Source of the DNA: Streptomyces phaeolivaceus
GTDB taxonomy: Bacteria; Actinomycetota; Actinomycetes; Streptomycetales; Streptomycetaceae
NCBI RefSeq assembly: GCF_009184865.1
Contig: NZ_CP045096.1
Coordinates: 7,936,001-8,000,000 of the forward strand
Length of the DNA: 64,000 bases
Reading direction: 5' to 3'
The notes beneath the pieces are model-generated. The model ran no database searches. It had not been told where the DNA came from and saw only the letters and a program-made list of their open reading frames with translations. This document shows positions 53,852-62,811 of this stretch, one piece after another (the first letter of the stretch is position 1; each line of letters opens with the position of its first letter). Position numbers and translations under genes: made by a program.

Positions 53852-55972
53852 GTGACCGCCGATACGTCCGTGCCGTCCACAGCGCTGCTGACCGGAGCAG
53901 ACCGGGACGGCTCCAACTACACCGCGCGGCACCTGCTCGTCCTCGAGGGCCTCGAGGCCGTGCGGAAGCGCCCCGGCATGTACATCGGCTCGACGGACAG
54001 TCGAGGCCTGATGCACTGCCTCTGGGAGATCATCGACAACTCCGTCGACGAGGCCCTCGGGAGCTACTGCGACCACATCGAGGTGATCCTCCACGACGAC
54101 GCCTCGGTCGAGGTGCGCGACAACGGCCGGGGGATCCCGGTCGACGTCGAGCCCAAGACCGGCCTGTCCGGTGTCGAGGTCGTCATGACCAAGCTGCACG
54201 CCGGCGGCAAGTTCGGCGGCGGCTCGTACGCGGCCTCCGGCGGTCTGCACGGTGTGGGCGCCTCCGTGGTGAACGCGCTCTCCGCCCGCCTCGACGTCGA
54301 GGTCGACCGCAACGGCGCCACGCACTCCATCAGCTTCCGCCGCGGTGTGCCCGGCGCCTTCACGGGCAACGGCCAGGACGCCAAGTTCGAGACCGGCGGT
54401 CTGCGCAAGGGCAAGCGGATTCCCAAGACGCGCACTGGCACCCGTGTGCGCTACTGGGCCGACCGCCAGATCTTCCTCAAGGACGCCAAGCTCTCGCTGG
54501 AGCACCTGCACCAGCGCGCCCGGCAGACCGCGTTCCTCGTGCCCGGACTGACGATCGTCGTCCGTGACGAATTCGGTCTGGGCGACGGCGGCAGCAAGGG
54601 CGAGGAGTCGTTCCGCTTCGACGGCGGCATCAGTGAGTTCTGTGAGTACCTGGCCTCCGACAAGCCGGTCTGCGACGTCCTCCGCTTCTCCGGGCAGGGC
54701 ACCTTCAAGGAGACCGTGCCCGTTCTCGACGAGCACGGCCAGATGACACCCACCCAGGTCACCCGTGAACTCGGCGTCGATGTCGCCATGCGCTGGGGCA
54801 CCGGCTACGACACGACCCTCAAGTCGTTCGTGAACATCATCGCCACCCCCAAGGGCGGCACCCATGTCGCGGGCTTCGAGCAGGCCGTGGCCGCCACCAT
54901 GAACGAGGTGCTGCGCGCCAAGAAGCTGCTGCGTGTCGCCGAGGACGACGTCGTCAAGGACGACGCCCTGGAGGGCCTCACCGCGGTCGTCACCGTGCGT
55001 CTTGCCGAACCTCAGTTCGAGGGGCAGACCAAGGAGGTCCTCGGGACCTCGGCGGCCCGGCGCATCGTGACGCAGGTGGTCGCCAAGGAGCTCAAGGCGT
55101 TCCTGACCTCCACCAAGCGGGACGCCGCCGCTCAGGCGCGGGTCGTGATGGAGAAGGCCGTCGCCGCCGCTCGTACGCGGATCGCCGCACGTCAGCACAA
55201 GGACGCGCAGCGGCGGAAGACCGCGCTGGAGTCGTCCTCGCTGCCGGCCAAGCTCGCCGACTGCCGCAGCGACGACGTCGAGCGCAGTGAGCTGTTCATC
55301 GTGGAGGGTGACTCGGCGCTCGGTACGGCGAAGCTCGCGCGGAACTCCGAGTTCCAGGCGCTGCTGCCGATCCGGGGCAAGATCCTCAACGTTCAGAAGT
55401 CGTCCGTGACCGACATGCTCAAGAACGCCGAGTGCGGCGCGATCATCCAGGTCATAGGGGCCGGGTCCGGGCGTACGTTCGATATCGAAGCGGCTCGCTA
55501 CGGCAAGATCATCATGATGACCGACGCCGATGTGGACGGGTCGCACATCCGGTGTCTGCTGCTCACGCTCTTCCAGCGGTACATGCGGCCGATGGTCGAG
55601 GCGGGGCGCGTCTTCGCCGCGGTGCCGCCGTTGCACCGGGTCGAGCTGGTCCAGCCCAAGAAGGGGCAGGACAAGTACGTCTACACGTACTCGGACCGTG
55701 AGCTGCGCGACAAGCTGCTGGATTTCCAGAGCAAGGGGGTCCGGTACAAGGACTCGATCCAGCGCTACAAGGGTCTCGGCGAGATGGACGCGGACCAGTT
55801 GGCGGAGACGACGATGGATCCGCGGCACCGGACGCTGCGGCGGATCAATCTGTCGGACCTGGAGGCGGCTGAGCAGGTGTTCGATCTGCTGATGGGGAAC
55901 GATGTGGCGCCGCGCAAGGAGTTCATCTCCAGTTCGGCGGCGACGTTGGATCGGTCTCGGATCGACGCGTAG
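53852..55972 (+). CDS. parE: DNA topoisomerase IV subunit B
   Basis: This 706-residue type IIA topoisomerase ATPase subunit decatenates chromosomes with ParC. GHKL ATPase motifs: EIIDNSVDEAL, DNGRGIPVD, GGLHGVGASVVNALS. The transducer QTK motif region is QFEGQTKEVLG. TOPRIM: EGDSALGTA and DADVDGSHIR. It ends with the GyrB-type C-terminal tail. It is assigned as ParE rather than GyrB because Streptomyces gyrB lies near the origin with dnaA/recF, absent here, and parE is known to sit near hrdB. GCGAGGAG lies ~8 bases before the GTG start. Confidence 0.92.
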   Translation: MTADTSVPSTALLTGADRDGSNYTARHLLVLEGLEAVRKRPGMYIGSTDSRGLMHCLWEIIDNSVDEALGSYCDHIEVILHDDASVEVRDNGRGIPVDVEPKTGLSGVEVVMTKLHAGGKFGGGSYAASGGLHGVGASVVNALSARLDVEVDRNGATHSISFRRGVPGAFTGNGQDAKFETGGLRKGKRIPKTRTGTRVRYWADRQIFLKDAKLSLEHLHQRARQTAFLVPGLTIVVRDEFGLGDGGSKGEESFRFDGGISEFCEYLASDKPVCDVLRFSGQGTFKETVPVLDEHGQMTPTQVTRELGVDVAMRWGTGYDTTLKSFVNIIATPKGGTHVAGFEQAVAATMNEVLRAKKLLRVAEDDVVKDDALEGLTAVVTVRLAEPQFEGQTKEVLGTSAARRIVTQVVAKELKAFLTSTKRDAAAQARVVMEKAVAAARTRIAARQHKDAQRRKTALESSSLPAKLADCRSDDVERSELFIVEGDSALGTAKLARNSEFQALLPIRGKILNVQKSSVTDMLKNAECGAIIQVIGAGSGRTFDIEAARYGKIIMMTDADVDGSHIRCLLLTLFQRYMRPMVEAGRVFAAVPPLHRVELVQPKKGQDKYVYTYSDRELRDKLLDFQSKGVRYKDSIQRYKGLGEMDADQLAETTMDPRHRTLRRINLSDLEAAEQVFDLLMGNDVAPRKEFISSSAATLDRSRIDA

Positions 55973-55993
55973 TCGCTGCGCTGGGCTTGGGCC

Positions 55994-56015
55994 GGGGCCG
56001 GGGCCGGGGCCGGGG
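55994..56015 (+). repeat. GGGGCC hexanucleotide repeat / G-quadruplex motif after parE
   Basis: Four GGGG runs separated by CC follow the parE stop codon by 21 bases, the pattern of a four-tract G-quadruplex on the plus strand. Confidence 0.75.
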
Positions 56016-56038
56016 TGGCTTCCGTTCGTGGGTGGGTC

Positions 56039-56149
56039 GGGGGCGTGTCGGGGGTGTCCGTCCTCGGAACGGCGCGGAATCGGTCGGCTGAGAAGTGGGA
56101 CGGGTTGACGCGCCGACCGCTGCGGGCGGACACCCCCCGACACGCCCCC
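56039..56149. terminator. Long-range 22-bp inverted repeat downstream of parE
   Basis: Bases 56039-56060 and 56127-56149 are complementary over 22 positions with a single bulged C. Inside the 66-base loop CGGTCGGC and GCCGACCG can pair as well. It may be a complex terminator or a structured RNA. The surrounding 342-base gap (55973-56314) between parE and the DUF485 gene has no other feature except the G-run repeat. Confidence 0.5.
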
Positions 56150-56314
56150 TTCTCGCCGTACGCCACCGACCCGCCGTCGGGGTGCGCTTGTCTGCCGGAC
56201 ATGGCTTTCCGAGTTTTGGCTCGGGTGGGGGAGGCTGGCCGGGGGTTCACCTGATGGGGTGAAGAATCGGGAAGAGGTGCGTCGGGGGTCTTTCCGTTCT
56301 GTCCATGCTTGGGC

Positions 56315-56854
56315 ATGCAGTCAAGCACCGGCCGTCCCCGCCGACGCGGGGGTGGTTCTGAGAGCCCGGTTGAGCAGTACGAGGAGCACGGCCTCGCCAG
56401 CGCGGACGTGCGGTTCGACGATCCCTGGTACGACGCGTTGGCCTCCGGCTGGGGGGAGTTGGACGGCACGGGCGGGCCGGCGCCGGTCGTGGCCGAGGCG
56501 CGGGAGAGCCGGGGCGGGGGCGCTGCGGAGGTCTATCTGGAGGTCCAGCGGAGTGCGGCCTTCCAGGAGGTGCGCAGCCGTTATCGCAGGTTCGTGATCC
56601 CGGGCGTCGCCCTCTTCTTCAGCTGGTATCTGGCCTATGTCGTGACGGCGACCACCGCGCCGGGGCTGATGGCGCGGCCGGTGGTGGGCGCGGTGAATGT
56701 GGCGATGCTGGCGGGGCTCGGGCAGTTCCTCACGACCTTCCTGTTCACCTGGGCGTACGCGCGGCACGCCAGGCTGCGCCGGGACCGGGCGGCGCTCGAT
56801 CTGCGGTGGGACACCCAGGAGTTGACGCGGGGCGTCAGAGGGGGCGAGCGGTGA
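56315..56854 (+). CDS. DUF485 membrane protein
   Basis: This 179-residue protein has a ~70-residue soluble head and then the DUF485 domain: VQRSAAFQEVRSRYRRFVIPG, two hydrophobic segments (VALFFSWYLAYVVTA and MLAGLGQFLTTFLFTWAYA) and RHARLRRDRAALDLRWD. DUF485 proteins are small partners of acetate-type SSS symporters (YjcH with ActP). The GTG start of the symporter overlaps its stop codon, supporting a functional pair. The start could also be the TTG two codons earlier. Confidence 0.88.
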   Translation: MQSSTGRPRRRGGGSESPVEQYEEHGLASADVRFDDPWYDALASGWGELDGTGGPAPVVAEARESRGGGAAEVYLEVQRSAAFQEVRSRYRRFVIPGVALFFSWYLAYVVTATTAPGLMARPVVGAVNVAMLAGLGQFLTTFLFTWAYARHARLRRDRAALDLRWDTQELTRGVRGGER

Positions 56855-58443
56855 CCGCCGACCATCAGACGCTGGCGCTGGTGCTGTTCAGCGCGTTCGT
56901 GGCGGTCACCTTGGGCATCACGACATGGGTGAGCCGCAACCGGCATGGTTCGGCGGAGGAGTTCTATGCGGGCGGGCGGTTGTTCTCGCCGATGGAGAAT
57001 GGTTTTGCCATCGCGGGTGACTACATGTCCGCCGCTTCCTTCCTCGGTATCTCCGGGCTCATCGCGCTGTTCGGGTACGACGGGCTGCTCTACTCGGTGG
57101 GATTCCTGGTCGCCTGGCTGGTGGTGCTCTTCCTGGTGGCCGAACTGGTGCGCAACTGCGGGCGGTTCACACTCGCCGACGTGGTCGCGGCACGGATGAG
57201 CGAGCGGCCGGTGCGGATCGCGGCGGGAACTTCCTCGGTGACCGTGTCCGTTCTGTACCTGGTGGCGCAGATGGTGGGAGCGGGCACCCTCGTCGCGCTG
57301 CTGCTGGGGGGAGAGAGCGAGGCGGCGCAGGCCTGGACGGTCATCGGCGTCGGCACACTCATGGTCGTCTATGTGTCGTTGGGAGGGATGCGGGCCACCA
57401 CCTGGATCCAGATCGTGAAGGCGGTCCTGCTCATGGGCGGGGCGATCGCGCTGACCGTGCTCGTACTGGTGCGGTTCCACGGGGACTTCGACCAGTTGCT
57501 GCGGACGGCGGCCGAGCGCAGCGGACACGGCGACTCGTTCCTCGCGCCCGGGTTGAAGTACGGCGGTGACTGGGTTGCCCGCTTCGACTTCATCAGCCTC
57601 GGACTCGCCCTGGTGCTGGGCACGGCCGGGCTGCCGCACATCCTGTCGCGCTTCTACACGGTGCCCACCGCGCGGGCCGCGCGCCGCTCGGTGGTCTGGT
57701 CGATCGGCCTCATCGGCGGCTTCTACCTGATGACGATCGTGCTCGGCTTCGGCGCGGCGGCCATCGTCGGCCCGGACGCCGTACGGGGTTCCAACGCGGC
57801 CGGGAACACGGCGGTGCCGTTGCTGGCCCTCGACCTGGGCGGTGGCGCCGACTCCACTGGCGGAACGGTTCTGTTCGCGATCGTCGCCGCGATCGCCTTC
57901 GCGACGATCCTCGCGGTCGTCGCCGGGATCACCCTCGCCTCGTCGGCGTCCGTCGCCCACGACCTGTACGCGTCGCTGCGGCGCCGTCGCTCCAAGCCGC
58001 GCAGCGAGGTCGCGGTGGCACGCACGGCAGCCGTCGGCATCGGTGTGGTGGCGATCGGGCTCGGGCTGCTCGCGAAGGACCTCAACGTGGCCTTCCTGGT
58101 CGGCCTCGCCTTCGCGGTCGCCGCCTCCGCCAATCTGCCCGTGCTGTTGTACTCGCTGTTCTGGCGCGGCTTCACCACACGGGGGGCGGTGTGGTCCGTG
58201 TACGGAGGACTGGTCCCTTCCGTGGTCCTGGTGCTGCTGTCGCCGGTGGTGTCGGGGAGCGCCGACTCCCTGTTCCCCGGCGTCGACTTCCAGTACTTCC
58301 CCTTGCAGAACCCGGGTCTCGTCTCCATCCCGCTGGGCTTCCTCGCGGGCTGGCTCGGCACCGTCGCCTCGGCCGAGCCGCCGGACGAGGCGAAGCACGC
58401 CGAGACCGAGGTGCGGTCGCTGACGGGGGCCGGGGCGGTGTGA
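56851..58443 (+). CDS. Sodium:solute symporter (ActP-like)
   Basis: This 530-residue SSS-family protein with about 13 transmembrane segments takes up a monocarboxylate such as acetate, driven by sodium. Landmarks: AEEFYAGGRLFSPMENGFAIAGDYMSAASFLG, VAARMSERPVRIAAGTSSV, LGTAGLPHILSRFYTVPTAR, and ATILAVVAGITLASSASVAHDLY. The start GTG overlaps the TGA of the DUF485 gene. It converges on a CitAB-like two-component system, which could regulate this carboxylate uptake. Confidence 0.93.
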   Translation: MTADHQTLALVLFSAFVAVTLGITTWVSRNRHGSAEEFYAGGRLFSPMENGFAIAGDYMSAASFLGISGLIALFGYDGLLYSVGFLVAWLVVLFLVAELVRNCGRFTLADVVAARMSERPVRIAAGTSSVTVSVLYLVAQMVGAGTLVALLLGGESEAAQAWTVIGVGTLMVVYVSLGGMRATTWIQIVKAVLLMGGAIALTVLVLVRFHGDFDQLLRTAAERSGHGDSFLAPGLKYGGDWVARFDFISLGLALVLGTAGLPHILSRFYTVPTARAARRSVVWSIGLIGGFYLMTIVLGFGAAAIVGPDAVRGSNAAGNTAVPLLALDLGGGADSTGGTVLFAIVAAIAFATILAVVAGITLASSASVAHDLYASLRRRRSKPRSEVAVARTAAVGIGVVAIGLGLLAKDLNVAFLVGLAFAVAASANLPVLLYSLFWRGFTTRGAVWSVYGGLVPSVVLVLLSPVVSGSADSLFPGVDFQYFPLQNPGLVSIPLGFLAGWLGTVASAEPPDEAKHAETEVRSLTGAGAV

Positions 58444-58466
58444 GAACGGGGGCGCGTCGGGGGACC

Positions 58467-59147
58467 TCAGGGGCGGGTCGCCCATTCGTAGCGGTGCTCC
58501 GGGCGGCCGGCGTCGCCGTATTTGAGGGTCAGCCGGGCCCGTCCCGTGCGCTCCAGGAGCTTCAGATAGCGCTGGGCGGTCTGGCGGCTCAGACCGGTCC
58601 GCTCGGCGATCTCCTGGGCGGACAGCGCGCCCTCGGCGGTCATCAGGGCGCGGCGCACCAGCTCGGTGGTGGTGGCGGAGTGGCCCTTGGGCAGGTCCGG
58701 CTCGCCGCCCGTCGAGAGGGCGCCGAAGATCCGGTCCACCTCGGCCTGTTCGGCCTCGCCGCCGCCGTCCAGAGTGCGCCGCAGCTCCGCGTACGCCTCC
58801 AGCTTCGCCCGCAGCCCGGCGAACGCGAACGGTTTGACCAGGTACTGGAGCGCGCCCTGACGCATCGCGGCCTGGACGGTCGAGACGTCGCGGGCCGCCG
58901 TCACCATGATCACGTCGCTCTGGTGGCCCCGGCGCCGCATCTCCTGGACGACCACGAGACCCGTGCCGTCCGGCAGATAGTGGTCCAGCAGGACCAGGTC
59001 CACGTGGGGCAACGACTCCAGCCGGTGCAGCGCCTCGGCCGCGTTGTGGGCCACGCCGACGACGTGGAAACCGGCGACCTTCTCCACGTAGGCGGCGTTG
59101 ACGCGGGCGACTCTGACGTCGTCGTCCACGATCAGGACCTCGATCAT
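58467..59147 (-). CDS. CitB/DcuR-family response regulator
   Basis: This 226-residue regulator has a receiver domain (IVDDDVRV acidic pair, phosphoacceptor Asp in LVLLDHYLPDGTG, Thr in MVTAA, Lys in YLVKPF). A C-terminal HTH of the CitB/DcuR type follows: ALMTAEGALSAQEIAERTGL and SRQTAQRYLKLLERTG. The start ATG overlaps the stop of the upstream kinase gene, so they are coupled. Members usually activate transport or metabolism of di-/tricarboxylates. Confidence 0.93.
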   Translation of the reverse strand: MIEVLIVDDDVRVARVNAAYVEKVAGFHVVGVAHNAAEALHRLESLPHVDLVLLDHYLPDGTGLVVVQEMRRRGHQSDVIMVTAARDVSTVQAAMRQGALQYLVKPFAFAGLRAKLEAYAELRRTLDGGGEAEQAEVDRIFGALSTGGEPDLPKGHSATTTELVRRALMTAEGALSAQEIAERTGLSRQTAQRYLKLLERTGRARLTLKYGDAGRPEHRYEWATRP

Positions 59148-60937
59148 CGCGACTCCTTGTCGGCGGCTGTGATGGCGGCTCCGGGCTCCCGCTCGGGGCC
59201 CGGTCGCCCGTCGTGGCCGGCCGTCGGCTCGTCCTGCCGGGCCGGTCCGTCGTCGGGTGCCGTGGAGGTGTCGGGTGCCGTGGGGACGAGCGCCGGTGCG
59301 GACGGCCGCGTCGTCGGGTCGGGCTCGGCGAGGGCGTCGGGCAGCACGACGGTGAACTCCGCGCCGCCGCCCTCCGCCTCCGCGACCCGGGCGCTGCCCC
59401 CCTGCCGTTCGGCGAGCCGGCGCACCAGGGAGAGCCCGATGCCGCGCTCGCGGTGGGCCGGGCGGGTCTTGGTGGACCAGCCGTCCGCGAAGATCAACTC
59501 CCGCCTGTCGGGCGGTACTCCGGGACCCGTGTCCCGTACGCGGAGGATCGCGGTGCGTCCCTCGGCGCGCAGATCGACCTCCACGCGCGCGTGCGGGGTG
59601 CCCGCGACGGCGTCCAGGGCGTTGTCGACGAGGTTGCCGACGACGGTGACCAGCCCACGGGGGTCGATCAGCCGGTCCGGGAGCATCGTGGTGTCCGCGA
59701 CCGACAGGGCCACTCCGCGCTCGGCCGCGACGGTCGCCTTGCCGACCAGGACCGCGGCCAGCAGCGGATCGTGGATCTTCTCGGTGACCTGCTCGGCGGT
59801 CGCCCGGTGGTCGCCGACCACCTCGCCGACGAACTCCACCGCCTCGTCGTACATCTCCAGTTCGAGCAGGCCGAGGAGGGTGTGCATCCGGTTGGCGTGC
59901 TCGTGGTCCTGGGCGCGCAGGGCGTCCGTGAGACCGCGCGTGGAGTCGAGTTCGCGGCCGAGCTGCTCCAGTTCGGTGCGGTCGCGCAGGGTGGCCACGG
60001 CGCCCCCGTCGTCCGTGGGCATGCGGTTGGCGACCAGTACGCGCTGACCGCGCACGGTCAGCAGATCGGTGCCCGTGACCCGGCCCGCCAGCACATCGGT
60101 GGTACGGCCGGGGCCGAGCGCGTCGTCGAGCGACCGGCCGACCGCCTCGTCGCCTATCCCGAGCAGCCGTCGCGCCTCGTCGTTCAGGAGGCGCACGCGC
60201 CCGGCGCGGTCCAGCGCGACCACGCCCTCCCGGATGCCGTGCAGCATCGCCTCGCGCTCCGCAAGCAGCCCCGCGATATCGGAGAAGGCCAGGTCACGGG
60301 TCTGGCGATGCACCCGCCGGGAGATCAGATACGCGGCCAGCGCCCCGACGGCCATGGCCCCGCCCGCGTACGCCAGGAGCCCGGGGATCGCGTGGATCAG
60401 CCGGGCGCGCACGCTGTCGTACTCGATGCCCACCGAGACGGCGCCGACGATCCTCCCGTCGGTGTCACGCAGCGGCACCTTGCCCCGGGCGGAGCGCCCC
60501 AGCGTCCCCGAGTCGATCTCCATGACCTCGTTCCCGGCCAGGGCGCGGCGCGGATCGGTCGAGACGAGCCCACCGATCTCCGCCGGGTCGGGGTGCGACC
60601 AGCGCACGCCGACCCGGTCCATCACGACCACGTACTCGGCCCCGCTGGCCTTCCGGATCCGCTCTGCCTCGATCTGCACGGGGCCGTTCACGGACGGCCG
60701 CGACGACACCAGGTCCTCCGCGATCTGCGGCTGGGCCGCCGTGGTCTGCGCGATCGCGAGCGCCCGGCGCATCGCCTGGTCGTCCAGCTGTTCGCTGAGC
60801 GGCGCGAGGAACAGCCCGGTCGCGAGGACGGCGACGCCGGCGGCGATCGCCACCTGCATCAGCAGGACCTGCGAGAACACCCGCCGAGGCATGCCGAGAC
60901 GCAGGCGGCGCGCGGGCGGAGTGGGGCTCATACCCAT
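59144..60937 (-). CDS. CitA/DcuS-family sensor histidine kinase
   Basis: This 597-residue membrane kinase has TM1 ~residues 20-45 and an extracellular PAS-like sensor with GLVSTDPRRALAGNEVMEIDSGTLG and VGAVSVGIEYD. TM2 is ~180-200, followed by a cytoplasmic PAS domain (MLHGIREGVVALDRAGRV). The dimerisation region has phosphoacceptor His in AQDHEHANRMHTLLGLLE. The HATPase has NLVDNALDAV, RDTGPGVPP, GIGLSLVRRLAERQGGS. A Pro/Asp-rich tail of ~70 residues follows. Family members sense carboxylates directly. It is co-transcribed with the response regulator. Confidence 0.93.
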   Translation of the reverse strand: MGMSPTPPARRLRLGMPRRVFSQVLLMQVAIAAGVAVLATGLFLAPLSEQLDDQAMRRALAIAQTTAAQPQIAEDLVSSRPSVNGPVQIEAERIRKASGAEYVVVMDRVGVRWSHPDPAEIGGLVSTDPRRALAGNEVMEIDSGTLGRSARGKVPLRDTDGRIVGAVSVGIEYDSVRARLIHAIPGLLAYAGGAMAVGALAAYLISRRVHRQTRDLAFSDIAGLLAEREAMLHGIREGVVALDRAGRVRLLNDEARRLLGIGDEAVGRSLDDALGPGRTTDVLAGRVTGTDLLTVRGQRVLVANRMPTDDGGAVATLRDRTELEQLGRELDSTRGLTDALRAQDHEHANRMHTLLGLLELEMYDEAVEFVGEVVGDHRATAEQVTEKIHDPLLAAVLVGKATVAAERGVALSVADTTMLPDRLIDPRGLVTVVGNLVDNALDAVAGTPHARVEVDLRAEGRTAILRVRDTGPGVPPDRRELIFADGWSTKTRPAHRERGIGLSLVRRLAERQGGSARVAEAEGGGAEFTVVLPDALAEPDPTTRPSAPALVPTAPDTSTAPDDGPARQDEPTAGHDGRPGPEREPGAAITAADKESR

Positions 60938-61037
60938 GACGGTACGTGGACGGGACGGGCCGCTCGTAGTGGGGTGTGGCGCGGATCTCAGATGCTTGGC
61001 GTTCGTACAGCGCCCGGTCGGGGGCGGGAGCGGGTCG

Positions 61038-61976
61038 CTAGCGCGTCGCCGCGGCCGGTGACAGTTCTCGTACGGTCAGGACGTCCATCCTCGCCGGGGA
61101 ACCCAGCGCCGAGCCGCAGCTCTCCGGGCGGGGCGGCTGGGCGGCGCCCTGGGAGACGGTGACGGTCCAGCGGCGGCCGTCGGTGTGGGCGACCGTCACG
61201 TCCCAGCGGGGTGCCGCGCCGTCCGTGCGCAGGACGGTGAGCGTGTCGGCCGCGCCCTCGCCGGTCCTGGTCCGCACCGCCAGCTCGGCCGCCTGTCCGG
61301 GGCGCTCCCAGGCGGAGCCGCCACGACACCCCTCGGTGACGACACGGCCCTCCCGTACGCCCTGGAGGACCTCCTTGACGTGGTGGGCCTCGGCGCGGCC
61401 GTACACATAGCCGAAGGGCAGCACGAGCAGGGTGGGGGAGAAGCGGTGGCCACCCAGATGGGTGACCTCCCAGGTGCCCTCGACCCCGGAGGCGGCCAGT
61501 TCGGCGGCGAGGGGACGGCCGAGGAGGGCGCAGCAGCGGTCGCGCTTGCCGTTGGTGCAGACGAGCGCGAGGGGGTCGCCGGTGTGGGGCCGACCTCGCA
61601 GAACCGTCCCGAAGGAGTCGTGATCGCCCCGGCCGAGCGCGGCGAAGTCGAGGTCGAGCAGTCGTTCGGGGGCGGACGTCGTGGCGCTGTGCAGCCAGAC
61701 GTTCCCGGGGACGGTGTGGGCCACGTACACCCGGCGCTCACGCACCTCACGGCGGTCCGCGTGGCGGCCGGGGCGCCGGATGAGCGCCACGCGTACGCCG
61801 GCGCCCTCCGTCGCGGCTTCGAGGGCACGGCCGAGCGCGGGGTCCAGGTGGCTCGAAGTGAGCGCCTTGACGCCCCAGGGGCCGGGCTGTTCCAGCAGCA
61901 GCCATGTCCTCGCCGTGGCGGCGGTCCCCGCGAGAGGCTCGTCGAGGTGTCGGGACGCGGATGTGCACGTACTCAC
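61038..61976 (-). CDS. Sucrase/ferredoxin-like (thioredoxin-fold ferredoxin) protein
   Basis: This 312-residue protein of the Suc_Fer-like family (PF06999) has WLLLEQPGPWGVKAL near the N-terminus. The conserved cysteine/His motifs follow: LVCTNGKRDRCCALLGRPLAAEL and VTHLGGHRFSPTLLVLPFGYVYGR, likely 2Fe-2S ligands. Family members often lie near siderophore or iron genes and may act as iron-releasing reductases. The GTG start at 61976 (MSTCTSASRH) was chosen because an iron box and a -10-like hexamer lie directly before it. The longer open frame to 62123 would contain the operator. Confidence 0.88.
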   Translation of the reverse strand: MSTCTSASRHLDEPLAGTAATARTWLLLEQPGPWGVKALTSSHLDPALGRALEAATEGAGVRVALIRRPGRHADRREVRERRVYVAHTVPGNVWLHSATTSAPERLLDLDFAALGRGDHDSFGTVLRGRPHTGDPLALVCTNGKRDRCCALLGRPLAAELAASGVEGTWEVTHLGGHRFSPTLLVLPFGYVYGRAEAHHVKEVLQGVREGRVVTEGCRGGSAWERPGQAAELAVRTRTGEGAADTLTVLRTDGAAPRWDVTVAHTDGRRWTVTVSQGAAQPPRPESCGSALGSPARMDVLTVRELSPAAATR

Positions 61977-61995
61977 AGAGGTGAGCCTAACCTGA
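61977..61995 (-). promoter_or_regulatory. IdeR/DmdR iron box over a leaderless promoter
   Basis: The 19 bases match the actinobacterial iron box TTAGGTGAGCCTAACCTAA at 16 positions. On the minus strand TAGGCT (a -10-type hexamer) lies seven bases before the GTG start at 61976, so the mRNA would begin at or near the start codon. A repressor on the box would block RNA polymerase. Low iron should induce the gene. Confidence 0.75.
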
Positions 61996-62112
61996 CTTGC
62001 CCGCGAGCGAATTCCGGCCGGGCCGAAGGGGTGCAAAGGGGGTCCGCGAGGGGCGCATACGGGACCTCGCGTGGGATCCGCGGGCCGACCTGGCGTGGCG
62101 TGGTCATGAGCG

Positions 62113-62140
62113 GGGCCCGCCACCTGGGGGTGGCGGGCCC
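62113..62140. terminator. Hairpin terminator
   Basis: GGGCCCGCCACC (62113-62124) pairs with GGTGGCGGGCCC (62129-62140). It lies downstream of the leftward small gene at 62242-62478. Confidence 0.75.
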
Positions 62141-62241
62141 GTGCGTCGTTCGGCCCTGACGCGGACGCGGCGACCGTTTCGTCGGCTCGGCGATTACTTC
62201 CGCCGGCGCGGCGACTGCTTCCGCCGGCGCCGGGACGAGGC

Positions 62242-62478
62242 TCAGGCGTCGGGGATCTCCGGTTTCGCGCGGACCAGCGTCTCGCGAGTGATGATCACGA
62301 TCCGCTCGTAGTCGGCACGTGCGGCGTCGGGAGGGAGCTCGGGGTCGAGCTCCGCGGTGGCCTCGCGCCCGATGACGGCGAAGCTGCCGTCGCTGAGCTC
62401 GAAGATGTCGGGACACGTCTGCCCGGTGGCGCTGCCGCGCTCACGAGGCGAAGCCCCGACACGTCGAACGATTTTCAC
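62242..62478 (-). CDS. Small Streptomyces-type protein (partner of DUF6879-like genes)
   Basis: This 78-residue protein has the core TCPDIFELSDGSFAVIGREAT followed by AELDPELPPDA and ERIVIITRETLV. This pattern is common in streptomycetes as the small gene beside DUF6879/XRE-type regulator pairs. No such partner is adjacent here; the upstream gene on the same strand is DUF6082. Function is unknown. Just downstream (62180-62235) is a short direct repeat containing CTTCCGCCGGCGC twice. Confidence 0.75.
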   Translation of the reverse strand: MKIVRRVGASPRERGSATGQTCPDIFELSDGSFAVIGREATAELDPELPPDAARADYERIVIITRETLVRAKPEIPDA

Positions 62479-62811
62479 GGAGAGGTACCAGCCTTAAGGA
62501 CTCGGAGAGAGAGGAATGCCCTCCGAGTGCAGTGGCCGCCGAGGCGGAGGTGTGCTTCGGAGCGTCCTGTCTCCGAGCCGAAGGATGATCGCCGGAGTGC
62601 CCGGAGAGGGCCAGACGACAAGATAGGCGACTCGGCCGGTCCGGGTACGTGAGATGGAGGCGGGCGGGCAGGTGAAGTTCTCCGTACCCGCTTGACGACC
62701 CCTCCTGATGCCGTGCGGGGGCCCGATCGGCGATGTCCTCGGCAGGTCAGGGCCCCGGCCCGCGTGCGGGGGCAGTCACCGGCGCACGGGCGCCGGGTGT
62801 GGAGCGCGAGG
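62479..62811. other. Intergenic region
   Basis: These 333 bases lie between two leftward genes. I see no gene, terminator or recognisable operator in it. Confidence 0.4.

Noticed and set aside
61973..62416. Open frame antisense and upstream of the sucrase/ferredoxin-like gene with an APAEAVAAPAEVIAEP stretch
   Set aside because: Its frame overlaps the small gene at 62242-62478 and contains the terminator and iron box. The repeat looks like non-coding direct repeats rather than a gene.
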